Shown: positions 53,731 through 62,283 of the stretch, piece by piece
Layout of the letters: the number at the start of each line of letters is the position of its first letter
How positions within the stretch are numbered: the stretch's first letter is position 1
Program-made: the position numbers and the translations under genes
Source: Coriobacteriaceae bacterium
GTDB taxonomy: Bacteria > Actinomycetota > Coriobacteriia > Coriobacteriales > Coriobacteriaceae
Direction of reading: 5' to 3'
Length of the DNA stretch: 64,000 bases
Assembly (NCBI GenBank): GCA_902362275.1
Contig: CABIWB010000009.1
Span: 20,734-84,733 of the forward strand
The notes under the pieces: model-generated
The model's database searches: none
The model's input: the letters and a program-made list of their open reading frames with translations, nothing else
What the model was told of the DNA's origin: nothing

Positions 53731-55083
53731 TTAGGCATTCTGCTTGGCGAGAGCCTCCTGCTTGGCGATTGCCTTCTCGGAAATCTTCATAAAGGGCAGG
53801 TAGACGGCCATGCCAATGACAATCTCGAGAGCCTGCCACACACCGGCGCGCCAGTCAAAGCCTGTAGCGAGCAGGGCATTGATGACGGGAGGCATAGTCC
53901 AGGGCACCTGGGCGATGCAGGGGCTGATGATGCCTGCGCAGGTAAGGCCATAGGTGATGCCGATGAACAGGTCGGGAAGAAGAACGAACGGAATCATGAG
54001 CGGCAGGTTGTACACGATGGGGTAACCGTAGATAACCGGCTCGTTGATGTTGAACAGACCAGGCAGGATAGCCATCTTGGAAACGGTCTCGGATGCCTTG
54101 TTCTTGGAGAACAGGAGCGTGTCGAGCAGAAGCATGAGGGTGCAGCCCGAGCCGCCGATGAGGGCGAAGCTGTTAACGATCTGCATGTTCATGTAGTGAT
54201 CGGGCTGGATGGTGCCACCGGCGGCAAAGGTAGCCATGTTGTCGACGATGAGCATGGTCAGAATCGGCTCGACGGTAGCGCCAGAGATGGTGGACTGGTG
54301 AATACCGACGCAGAACAGCAGGTTAGCAAGGGTGTAGATGAGGATAACAGCCCACGGACCGGCGTTCATGATGCTCTTGAGCGGGTTGGAGATGCACGTG
54401 GAGATGATGGCGCACAGATCGGTGCCGGCGCACACGGCGAGCAGGGCTGCGGCAAGAGCGAAAATCGCGAGGTTAAGCAGCATCGGGATCATGACGTTGA
54501 AGGAGTTGGAGACCGCGGGAGGCACGCCCTCGCCCAGCTTAACCTTGAGCTTCTCGACGCCAGAAATCTTGATGAAGAGCGAGACGGAAAGCAGGGCGAT
54601 GATAATAGCCGAGAACAGACCGTTGGTGCCGGTGTTGGCAGTTGAAAGGGCGCCCGTGACCTCGGCGGAGGTGATCTTGTCGGTGAGCAGCGGGCTCGTG
54701 GCGGCAAGCGTGGCGGTGACCTGCTGCGGCATCATGATGACGAAAGCAGAGATAGCGACGACCACGCAAGCGAGCGGGTTATCGAAACGCTTGTTCTTAG
54801 CGAGGCTGTAGCCAATCAATCCGGCCAAGATAATGGCAGAGACGTTGAGGGTGCCCAGCGTAATTGCCGAACCCCACGTCTGAAGGTTGGCAAGGCCCGC
54901 CGCATCGAACGGGAACAGGGGGAACACGACGTTGTTAATAAGAACCGCGATACCCGCAAGGATATAGAGCGGCGTGATGGTCGCGAAGGCGTCACGCAGG
55001 GAACGCAGGTGAACCTGGTTTCCCACCTTCGCAGAGACCTCGGCAAACTTGTCGAGGAAGCTCTTTCCGTTGTCACTGGCCAT
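53731..55083 (-). CDS. PTS cellobiose-family IIC
   Basis: The 450-residue membrane protein has about ten helices and family marks FAEVSAKVGNQVHLRSLRDAFATITPLYIL and NINEPVIYGYPIVYNLPLMIPF (NINEP substrate motif). It is the channel for a beta-glucoside, next to a 6-phospho-beta-glucosidase gene upstream. Confidence 0.9.
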   Translation of the reverse strand: MASDNGKSFLDKFAEVSAKVGNQVHLRSLRDAFATITPLYILAGIAVLINNVVFPLFPFDAAGLANLQTWGSAITLGTLNVSAIILAGLIGYSLAKNKRFDNPLACVVVAISAFVIMMPQQVTATLAATSPLLTDKITSAEVTGALSTANTGTNGLFSAIIIALLSVSLFIKISGVEKLKVKLGEGVPPAVSNSFNVMIPMLLNLAIFALAAALLAVCAGTDLCAIISTCISNPLKSIMNAGPWAVILIYTLANLLFCVGIHQSTISGATVEPILTMLIVDNMATFAAGGTIQPDHYMNMQIVNSFALIGGSGCTLMLLLDTLLFSKNKASETVSKMAILPGLFNINEPVIYGYPIVYNLPLMIPFVLLPDLFIGITYGLTCAGIISPCIAQVPWTMPPVINALLATGFDWRAGVWQALEIVIGMAVYLPFMKISEKAIAKQEALAKQNA

Positions 55084-55203
55084 GATTGCTCCTAACTTTC
55101 AAATCTGGCCTTTTCCTATGCGCACGGTGGTCTGTCGCCCTCTGCCACCAGATGTGCCATGTGTTGCGCGCGGCGGCGCGCGGTCTGGGCGTTCGCCCGG
55201 TCG

Positions 55204-56604
55204 CTAATCAACCACGTGGGTTGTGGCGACCTGTTTGAGCCAGGCCGCTGACTTCTTAAGGCGGCGCTTGTAGCCGTCCATAAGGTCGACCTCGACAAAA
55301 CCGTAACGGTTCTTAAAGGCATTAGCCCAAGACCAGTTATCGATGACGGCCCAGTAATGGTATCCGCGGCACTTGGCGCCCTCGGCAATTGCCTTGGCCA
55401 CCCACTCCAGGTGCTGACGTACAAAGTCGACGCGGTAGTCATCCTGGATGGTTCCTTCGGCGTCACGGTTCTTGTATTCGTCCATGATGCCGATGCCATT
55501 CTCGGAAACGAACCACTCAAGGTCGGGGTAGTTCTTAGCGCAGTCCATGCCAAAGTCGTAGAGGCCCTGCGGGTAGATCTCCCAGCCGCGGCTCTCGTTC
55601 ATAACGGCGTCGGGCCATACGTACTCGTCGGCAAAGTGCGGCAGGCCGTACTGGTCGACCTTGCTCGCCGGCGCCTGAACACGCGTGGGGTGGTAGTAGT
55701 TGCAGCCGAGCCAGTCGACAACACCCTGCTTGAGAATCTCTTGGTCGCCGGCACGGAACGGGAGCTTAACGCCGCCCTCGGCCAGGCTGTCGAGCACGTC
55801 GGCAGGAAGCTCGCCCTTGGTAATAAGGTCGAGCCACCAGCGATTGTTGATGCCGCTGGTCATACGCACGGCCTCGAGGTCTGCCTCGCTGGGATTCTGC
55901 TTGGTGTAAACCGGGGTAAAACAGTTGATCATGCCGATCTTGGCATCGGCGCGAATAGCGCCCTCGTCATAGGCGCGACGATAGTTGGCCACGGCCTGCG
56001 CATGTGCCAGCGAAATGTGATACTGCACGGTGCGGGCGCGGCTAAAGTCGTGGAGCTGCGGGAACCACACGCCCTCTTGATAGCGCTGTTCGGGCTCGAC
56101 GATGGGCTCGTTAAAGGTGAACCAGTACTTAATCTCCTGGCCAAACTCGTGGAAGGCGACGTCGGCGTAATGCGCGTAAGCCTCGACGACCTCACGGCTC
56201 TCCCAGCCGCCACGGTTAAAGAGGTAGGTGGGCATATCAAAGTGGTACAGGTTGACAAACGGCTCCAAGCCGGCCTCGCGAGAGGCGCGGAACAGCTCGT
56301 GATACCACGCAGCACCCTCCTCATTAAGATTGCCGTCGGCATCGAGCAGACGGCTCCACTGGATGGAAGTGCGATAGGTATTCAGGCCCAAGTCCTTCAA
56401 AATGCGAAGGTCTTCCTGGTACTTGGCCATAAAGTCATTGCCGGCATAAGAGCCAACGCAGTTGTAGAACGAACCCAGATCCTGGATGGACCAGGTGTCC
56501 CACAGGTTCTCGAGCTTGCCGCCCTGGTTCCACTGACCCTCAGTCTGCGGGCCGGACATAGCGGCGCCAAAGAAGAAGTCGCCGGGCAGCTGATACTGTG
56601 CCAT
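55204..56604 (-). CDS. 6-phospho-beta-glucosidase (GH1)
   Basis: The 466-residue enzyme has FFFGAAMSGPQTEGQ at the N-terminus, the acid/base glutamate in FTFNEPIV and the nucleophile in FVSENGIGI. It belongs to the GH1 phospho-glucosidase subgroup (WSRLLDADGNLNEEG) rather than the LacG subgroup. It is first in the operon GH1-IIC-IIB-IIA and would split imported phosphorylated cellobiose or another beta-glucoside. It is divergent from a GntR regulator. Confidence 0.87.
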   Translation of the reverse strand: MAQYQLPGDFFFGAAMSGPQTEGQWNQGGKLENLWDTWSIQDLGSFYNCVGSYAGNDFMAKYQEDLRILKDLGLNTYRTSIQWSRLLDADGNLNEEGAAWYHELFRASREAGLEPFVNLYHFDMPTYLFNRGGWESREVVEAYAHYADVAFHEFGQEIKYWFTFNEPIVEPEQRYQEGVWFPQLHDFSRARTVQYHISLAHAQAVANYRRAYDEGAIRADAKIGMINCFTPVYTKQNPSEADLEAVRMTSGINNRWWLDLITKGELPADVLDSLAEGGVKLPFRAGDQEILKQGVVDWLGCNYYHPTRVQAPASKVDQYGLPHFADEYVWPDAVMNESRGWEIYPQGLYDFGMDCAKNYPDLEWFVSENGIGIMDEYKNRDAEGTIQDDYRVDFVRQHLEWVAKAIAEGAKCRGYHYWAVIDNWSWANAFKNRYGFVEVDLMDGYKRRLKKSAAWLKQVATTHVVD

Positions 56605-56906
56605 CGAAGTCCTCGCTTTCGTGTTCTAGAGCTTTCGGTTGGAGACGGGTTTGCTTTGGCAGGCAATCCGGCGCGGGCGCGCACCAGGTATCTGGATACC
56701 CTGCCCGCCAAAACAAATCCGTCCCCAAACAACACAAGCAAACACCAATGCATCTCGCTTGTTGTCTGTAACTATAGCGCTCTAATTTATTATGTAAAGC
56801 GTCTTTTTTATTTTTATCTATCGAACTTCTTTGATGAAAGCCATATGGATGCTTTTTAAGTAGGTATACTCTCTTTATATCAACGCAAATATGAAGGGAG
56901 GATTGC
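56605..56906. promoter_or_regulatory. Divergent promoter region of bgl operon and GntR gene
   Basis: It holds an imperfect inverted repeat (56644-56665 with 56702-56723), an AT-rich stretch from about 56770 to 56880 and a TATACT box at 56867-56872. The regulator of the PTS/glucosidase operon should bind here, but no clear operator can be singled out. Confidence 0.4.
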
Positions 56907-57626
56907 ATGATTCCCAAATACGAAGCGATAGCTGCAGATATCCGTCGAAGCATCGAGGACGGCGCCCTTAAGCCGGGCGATAAGTTGCCCACCGTCGTTG
57001 AGTTCTGTGAGCTCTATAGCGTTTCCAAAATCACCGTCAAACGAGCGATTGAGCAGATCACCGAGGAAGGCCTTATTACCAGCCGGCGCGGATCGGGCAC
57101 CTACGTCAAGGACACGGCGGGGCTTCCCGGCCAGGTGTTTTTCCAAGGCAAGAACGACCGTGCCCAAGGCTTTTCGTACGAGCATCGCGGGGAGAAAGTG
57201 ACCTCGGTGGTCTACGATTTCTCGATCGTCAATCCGCCGGCAGAGGTTGCGACCCAACTGGGAATGGCCGAAGACGACTTTGCCTATCACATCGTGCGCG
57301 TACGCGAGGTCGATGGTCAGCCCATCGTTATCGAGTACACCTATATGCCACTCGAGCTGATTCCGGGTCTTAAGAAAAAAGACCTGTACGCATCGATCTA
57401 CAGCTTCATCCGCGAGCAGTGCGGACTCAAGATCTCAAGTTTCCACCGTACCATTCGCGCCGTCGCGGCAACTGAGGAAGAGGCTGAGCGCCTGGATACC
57501 AAACCCGGCTCCCCCCTGCTCGAACTCAACCAGATTGGCTTCTTGGATAGCGGCACCGCGTTTGAATATTCTATCTCGCACAACGTAGGCGACCGCTTTG
57601 AGCTGCACAACGTAACGTTGGCATAG
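56907..57626 (+). CDS. GntR-family regulator (UTRA) of the beta-glucoside operon
   Basis: The 239-residue protein starts at ATG 56907 behind GGGAGG. The winged helix (KYEAIAADIRRSIEDGALKPGDKLPTVVEFCELYSVSKITVKRAIEQITEEG) is followed by a UTRA domain (YHIVRVREVDGQPIVIEYTYMPL). It is divergent from the GH1/PTS operon and probably represses it unless a phospho-beta-glucoside is present. Confidence 0.85.
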   Translation: MIPKYEAIAADIRRSIEDGALKPGDKLPTVVEFCELYSVSKITVKRAIEQITEEGLITSRRGSGTYVKDTAGLPGQVFFQGKNDRAQGFSYEHRGEKVTSVVYDFSIVNPPAEVATQLGMAEDDFAYHIVRVREVDGQPIVIEYTYMPLELIPGLKKKDLYASIYSFIREQCGLKISSFHRTIRAVAATEEEAERLDTKPGSPLLELNQIGFLDSGTAFEYSISHNVGDRFELHNVTLA

Positions 57627-57698
57627 GTTTGTAATCCGGCGGGTGCTCGTTTTGAGCTGTCTTACGCGGCACCCGCACAACCTTATGGGAGTATGCAC

Positions 57699-58631
57699 AT
57701 GTCCGATTTGATTAAACTCACGCCGATCTTCCACGAGAAGATCTGGGGCGGCCGCCAGCTGGAGACCGTGTTTGGCTACGACATTCCCGAGGGCCCCATC
57801 GGTGAGTGCTGGGCCATCTCGGCACACCCCAACGGCGACTGCCAGATCGCTGAGGGCCCGTATGCCGGTCACACGCTGTCGTGGCTGTGGGCCGAGCACC
57901 GCGAGCTCTTTGGCAACTGCGAGGGCAAGGAGTTCCCGCTGCTCATTAAAATTCTGGACGCCAAGGACGACCTTTCGATCCAGATTCATCCCAACGACGA
58001 GTACGCCGCCAAGCACGAGAACGGCAGCCTGGGCAAAACCGAGTGCTGGTATGTGCTGGACTGCGAGCCCGGCGCCACGATCATCGTCGGGCAGCGCGCC
58101 AAGGATCGCGCCGAGGCCGCACAGATGATCGAAGAGGGCCGCTGGGACGACATGCTCAACGTGCTGCCGATCCACAAGGGCGACTTTTTCCAGATCGACT
58201 CCGGTACCGTGCACGCCATCAAGACCGGCACGCTCATTTTGGAAACGCAGCAGTCGAGCGACGTGACGTATCGCCTGTACGACTACGACCGCCCGGGCAC
58301 CGACGGCAAGCTGCGCCCGCTGCACATTGAGCAGAGCCTGGATTGCATCAACTTTAACGCGCAGGCGCCGACCGACGGCGCCGTGACCGCGCCCGAGGTC
58401 GACGGCGTGACCGAGCTCGAGTCTTGCCCCTGCTACACCGTCGATCTCGTGCGCGTTAACGGCAGCAAGACCCTCGACCAGCGCTGGCCCTTCATGTGCC
58501 TGTCAGTCATCGACGGCGAAGGCACCGCCTGCGGCGACCCCGTCCACAGGGGCAGCCACCTGCTGGCCCCGAGCACCGTGGACAAGATTGAGCTCGAGGG
58601 CAAGATGGAACTGATCATCAGCCACCTGTAG
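57699..58631 (+). CDS. manA: Mannose-6-phosphate isomerase, class I
   Basis: The 310-residue cupin enzyme starts at ATG 57699 (GGGAG at good distance). The zinc ligands are visible in LSIQIHPNDEYAAKHE and the glutamate/His region SGTVHAIKTG. FHEKIWGGRQLE and GKTECWYVLDCEPGA are typical of the Bacillus ManA type. It converts mannose-6-P and fructose-6-P. Confidence 0.9.
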   Translation: MSDLIKLTPIFHEKIWGGRQLETVFGYDIPEGPIGECWAISAHPNGDCQIAEGPYAGHTLSWLWAEHRELFGNCEGKEFPLLIKILDAKDDLSIQIHPNDEYAAKHENGSLGKTECWYVLDCEPGATIIVGQRAKDRAEAAQMIEEGRWDDMLNVLPIHKGDFFQIDSGTVHAIKTGTLILETQQSSDVTYRLYDYDRPGTDGKLRPLHIEQSLDCINFNAQAPTDGAVTAPEVDGVTELESCPCYTVDLVRVNGSKTLDQRWPFMCLSVIDGEGTACGDPVHRGSHLLAPSTVDKIELEGKMELIISHL

Positions 58632-58648
58632 GTCACCGGTCCCCAAGC

Positions 58649-58779
58649 GCTCGCCGGGACGGGGCGCGGGGTTTGGTCGCCTGCTCGGACAGTCCTGCTC
58701 GCACGGAGAGCACATTAAGTGCTCTCCGGCTCGTGCAGAACTCGCGATCGACCAAACCCCGCGCCCCGTCCCGGCGAGC
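58649..58779 (+). ncRNA. Large hairpin element 1 (conserved core, 31-bp arms) downstream of manA
   Basis: The arms 58649-58679 and 58749-58779 are perfectly complementary over 31 bp. The 69-nt core (58680-58748) contains an inner stem 58705-58713/58719-58727 (GGAGAGCAC/GTGCTCTCC) with loop ATTAA. It starts 18 nt after the manA stop. Its core closely matches that of element 2 on the other strand; see the findings. Function as RNA or DNA structure is unknown. Confidence 0.65.
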
Positions 58780-58927
58780 CTCTGGCTAGTAACGACAATC
58801 AAAAAGCAACAAGGCCCCCCGTTCATTAACGGAGGAACCCCTACTCGTATCTATATATCAGCCCACCCGGCTCTCCAGACCAAAAAGACGAACGAGCAGA
58901 GCGACGTTCGCAAGCAACGTTATCTAA

Positions 58928-59057
58928 GGACCTGGGCGGGCGTATGGGGCAACATCGGTCGCGAGTTCCGCACGCAAAGGAGGCCACTTAATGTGGCCTC
59001 CGTCTTGCGCAGGACTGCCCGAGCAGGCGATGTTGCCCCATACGCCCGCCCAGGTCC
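58928..59057 (-). ncRNA. Large hairpin element 2 (conserved core, 30-bp arms) downstream of the helicase gene
   Basis: The arms 58928-58957 and 59028-59057 are perfectly complementary over 30 bp and unrelated to those of element 1. The 70-nt core (58958-59027), read on the minus strand, matches the element 1 core with the same ATTAA loop and an inner stem GGAGGCCAC/GTGGCCTCC. It begins 8 nt after the helicase stop codon. Confidence 0.65.
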
Positions 59058-59064
59058 GCCGGGA

Positions 59065-61950
59065 TTACGACAGCTTAACGATCGGCGCGAAGCCTTTCAT
59101 TAGCTTTTTGGTCTGGCCGGTCTTTTCGAATTGGACCTCGATCATGTCTCCGACAACCGAGATGACGGTACCCGTGCCAAAGGTCTTGTGGCTCACGGTA
59201 TCGCCCGCGGCAAAGTCCTGCGATGCACTGGCGCGATCGACCTTGCGCTCCACCGTCGGCGACACCTTAGACGACGGCTTTTTGGCTCGCGGCGCGCCCG
59301 ACCCAAAGGTCGAGGCAACACGGCCGGCGTCGGGCGAAACCCCGCGATGGCGCTCGGTGCCATAGGTGCTGCCACCAAAGAAATCGTCGAAGCTCGATCC
59401 GCCACGCGATCCGGAGCCGCCGGTCGAGCGCGTATGCGAACCGAACACCTTGCCGCCGTACATATCCGAGCCCATGCCCGAGCCAAAGGTGCCGTGACGG
59501 TCGCCGCGTTTCTCCCAGCCCGTGCCTTCAAAACCGGCAGAACCGATACCGCTAAACTCGATGTCCTCAAACGGAATCTCGTTGAGGAAGCGCGAGCGCG
59601 GGTTGGCAGAAGTCGAGCCGTAGGTGCGACGCGTGGCCGCATAGGTCAAGAACAGGCGCTTGCGAGCACGCGTAATGGCGACGTAGGCCAAGCGACGCTC
59701 CTCCTCGAGCTTGCCCGGATCGTCACTACCGCCAAAGTCGTGCACGTGCGGGAAGATGCCTTCCTCCATGCCGGCCACGAACACCGCGGGGAACTCCAGG
59801 CCCTTGGCGGAGTGAATGGTCATCATGGTGATGGCATGCGTCTCGCCGGCCAGGGAATCCAGGTCGGAGCGCAGGGCCAGCCACTCCATGAGGGCGGGCA
59901 ACGCCTTGCAGGTGAGCGGGCCGTAGGTGCGCTCAATCTCGTCAGCATGCACGGCACCGGTGGGCAGCTCTGTCGGCGCGGCATACGCGTTGCCCGCGAT
60001 GGCGGCGGCCAGGGCATCCTGCGGAGACAGCGCCGAAGTGGCCAAGCTATCGAGCGGATTGGAGCCCGCGGCGTCACGAGCGCCGACAAGTGCCTCAAAC
60101 GAGGATGCCGGAGCGGACGGCCCCGGCTCGGGCGCAGGTGCGCTCACCACAACGGGCTCAACGTCGGCGGGCACATCGGCAACACCAGCAGCGCGCAGCT
60201 CTTCCAAGCTCTCGAGCGTGCCTTCGATATCCTCGTGCGTCTCCTCAAATTCGGCAGCGACGCCCAGGAATTCCTGGATGTTCTCGGCGCGGCTCTCGGA
60301 CTCCATGGTGCCCTCGGCGCGGAAAGCCTGCAGCAGGCCCGTCTTATCGACAATCATCTCGACGACGTCCTTGAGCTCGCCGTCCATGCGGCGACCCTCG
60401 CGCACCAGCGACACAAAGCTCGACAGGCCATTGCGCACCTTGGCGCTAAACATGCCGGTTTCGGCGCACGCGATCTCGCAAGCCTGGAAGAACGAGCAAC
60501 GGTTGTCGCGCGCCAGCTGCTCAATCTTTTGGATCGAGGTGGAGCCGATGCCGCGGCGCGGCGTGTTGATGACGCGCTTGACGCTCATCTCGTCGGCCGG
60601 GTTCACGATCATCTTGAGGTAGGCCATGACGTCGCGGATCTCGGCACGGTCGAAGAATCGCGTGCCGCCCACAATCTTGTAGGGCACGCCTGCGCGCAGG
60701 AACATATCTTCGAGGATACGCGACTGGGCGTTGGTGCGGTAGAACACGGCGATATCGTCGTAACTCGTGCCCTTGGAGTGCAGCTTTTCGATCTCGCCGG
60801 CAATCCAGCGGCCCTCGTCGCGCTCATCGCTTGCCTGGAAGGCCTGGATCTTCTCGCCGTCGCCCTCGGCCGTAAACAGGCGCTTGTCCTTGCGTTGCGA
60901 GTTGTGGCGCACCACGGCATTGGCGGCGCTCAGGATGTGACCCGTAGAGCGGTAGTTCTGCTCCAGCTTGACGGTCTTGCAGTTTTTAAAGTCCTTCTCA
61001 AAGTCCAGGATATTGGTGATGTCGGCGCCACGCCAGCTGTAAATGGACTGGTCATCGTCGCCCACGACCATGAGGTTTTGGTACTTGGCGGCCAGCAGGT
61101 TGGCGATCTCGTACTGGACGTGGTTGGTGTCCTGATACTCGTCGACGCTAATGTAGCGGAAACGCTCTTGGTACTTGTCGAGCACCTCGGGGCGGGTGCG
61201 CAGCAGCTCGAGCGTGCGCACGAGCAGGTCGTCGAAGTCCATCGCGTTGGCGGCGCGCAGGCGGCGTTCCAGCTCCAGGTAGACCTGCGCGGCCTTTTTG
61301 TCGTTGGGGCTGTCGGCGGATTTGAGCATGTCCTCGGGGCCGATCATGGCGTTTTTGGCCGAACTGATCTTGCTGCGGATCATATTGATGGGGAATTGCT
61401 TTTGCTCGATACCGAGCGCCTGCATAATATCGCGCACCATGCGCTTGGAATCGTCATCATCGTAGATGGTGAACTGACCGGTGTAGCCCAGCAGGTCAGC
61501 GTCCTCGCGCAGCATGCGCACGCACATGGCATGGAAGGTGCACACCCACATGCCGCGGGTACCGCTGGGGATGAGTGCCGCCAGACGCTCGCGCATCTCG
61601 GCCGCGGCCTTGTTGGTAAACGTGATGGCAAGGATCTGCCAGGGCTTAACGCCCAGGTCGCCGAGCATATGTGCGATGCGGAAGGTCAAGACGCGGGTCT
61701 TGCCCGAGCCGGCGCCGGCAAGCACCAGCAACGGACCCTCGGTGGTCAGGACCGCCTCGCGCTGGGCGGGATTAAGGCTGTCGATGTCGACGAGCGGCTT
61801 GGGTGCCGGCGCGGGAGCGTCGTAGATGTCGAGCGGGACAAGCTCGGGCTCCGGCGCAGCGGGGGCGGTGTATGCATCGAGCGGCACGGGTTCCGGCGCG
61901 GGCGGCACGGGTACCGCGGCATTCTTTTCCCAGGGCAAGGGCTGGGTCAT
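59065..61950 (-). CDS. pcrA: ATP-dependent DNA helicase, UvrD/PcrA family
   Basis: The 961-residue superfamily I helicase starts at ATG 61950 (GAGGAG upstream). It has motif I LAGAGSGKTRVLTFRIAHML, motif II VDEYQDTN, motif III VVGDDDQSIYSWRGA, motif IV-V VFYRTNAQSR and TIHSAKGLEFPAVFVAGMEEG, and VI VAITRARKRLFLTYA. The first 60 residues are a Pro/Ala-rich extension, and an inserted Ala/Pro-rich stretch of about 100 residues lies near residue 620. The C-terminus adds a Gly/Ser/Arg-rich linker and a Tudor-like domain (AGDTVSHKTFGTGTVISV), as in PcrA. Confidence 0.9.
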   Translation of the reverse strand: MTQPLPWEKNAAVPVPPAPEPVPLDAYTAPAAPEPELVPLDIYDAPAPAPKPLVDIDSLNPAQREAVLTTEGPLLVLAGAGSGKTRVLTFRIAHMLGDLGVKPWQILAITFTNKAAAEMRERLAALIPSGTRGMWVCTFHAMCVRMLREDADLLGYTGQFTIYDDDDSKRMVRDIMQALGIEQKQFPINMIRSKISSAKNAMIGPEDMLKSADSPNDKKAAQVYLELERRLRAANAMDFDDLLVRTLELLRTRPEVLDKYQERFRYISVDEYQDTNHVQYEIANLLAAKYQNLMVVGDDDQSIYSWRGADITNILDFEKDFKNCKTVKLEQNYRSTGHILSAANAVVRHNSQRKDKRLFTAEGDGEKIQAFQASDERDEGRWIAGEIEKLHSKGTSYDDIAVFYRTNAQSRILEDMFLRAGVPYKIVGGTRFFDRAEIRDVMAYLKMIVNPADEMSVKRVINTPRRGIGSTSIQKIEQLARDNRCSFFQACEIACAETGMFSAKVRNGLSSFVSLVREGRRMDGELKDVVEMIVDKTGLLQAFRAEGTMESESRAENIQEFLGVAAEFEETHEDIEGTLESLEELRAAGVADVPADVEPVVVSAPAPEPGPSAPASSFEALVGARDAAGSNPLDSLATSALSPQDALAAAIAGNAYAAPTELPTGAVHADEIERTYGPLTCKALPALMEWLALRSDLDSLAGETHAITMMTIHSAKGLEFPAVFVAGMEEGIFPHVHDFGGSDDPGKLEEERRLAYVAITRARKRLFLTYAATRRTYGSTSANPRSRFLNEIPFEDIEFSGIGSAGFEGTGWEKRGDRHGTFGSGMGSDMYGGKVFGSHTRSTGGSGSRGGSSFDDFFGGSTYGTERHRGVSPDAGRVASTFGSGAPRAKKPSSKVSPTVERKVDRASASQDFAAGDTVSHKTFGTGTVISVVGDMIEVQFEKTGQTKKLMKGFAPIVKLS

Positions 61951-62099
61951 GGGCGACTCCTCATCTGACGGACGGCGCGCCTGCGGGCAGCGCCATAGTT
62001 TGAGCCGTACCAGTATACCGAGCCGCGCGGACACCGACGCAAATCACACCACGACTCCGTGCGTCACCGTCAGGCCCGCCCCAGCGGATTTGGCGCAAT

Positions 62100-62121
62100 G
62101 GGGTCAGGTTACTTTGCACCA
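62100..62121. repeat. 22-bp dispersed repeat (CAGGTTAC...TTGCACCA), copy 2
   Basis: It matches 51718-51739 with two differences and lies in the spacer between the helicase and uppP genes. Confidence 0.55.
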
Positions 62122-62172
62122 ATCTATTGACAATCACGAAACCACCGATGTCATGGCAGCAGCAGCGAGCGA

Positions 62173-62264
62173 CGGTCAGGGCGAACAAATTGGCATGAAA
62201 AGGGGGCGGCATAGACCTTTTGGTCATGCCACCCCCTTTGAATGACAAGTTGTCGCCCTGACCG
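62173..62264 (-). repeat. Nested hairpin downstream of uppP
   Basis: Outer arms 62173-62188 and 62250-62264 (CGGTCAGGGCGA...) and inner arms 62199-62217 and 62222-62239 (AAAGGGGG...GACC with GGTC...CCCCCTTT) make a two-level hairpin. The inner one probably acts as the uppP terminator. Confidence 0.55.
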
Positions 62265-62283
62265 CCGCGCAGCGTCGACTAAG

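Noticed and set aside
58632-59064. CRISPR-like array between manA and the helicase
   Set aside because: There are only two units, inverted rather than direct, with the repeated part in the middle and variable parts paired with each other; this is a hairpin pair, not a CRISPR array.
59131-61968. 945-codon plus-strand frame opposite the helicase
   Set aside because: The helicase on the minus strand has all superfamily I motifs; the plus frame is compositional.
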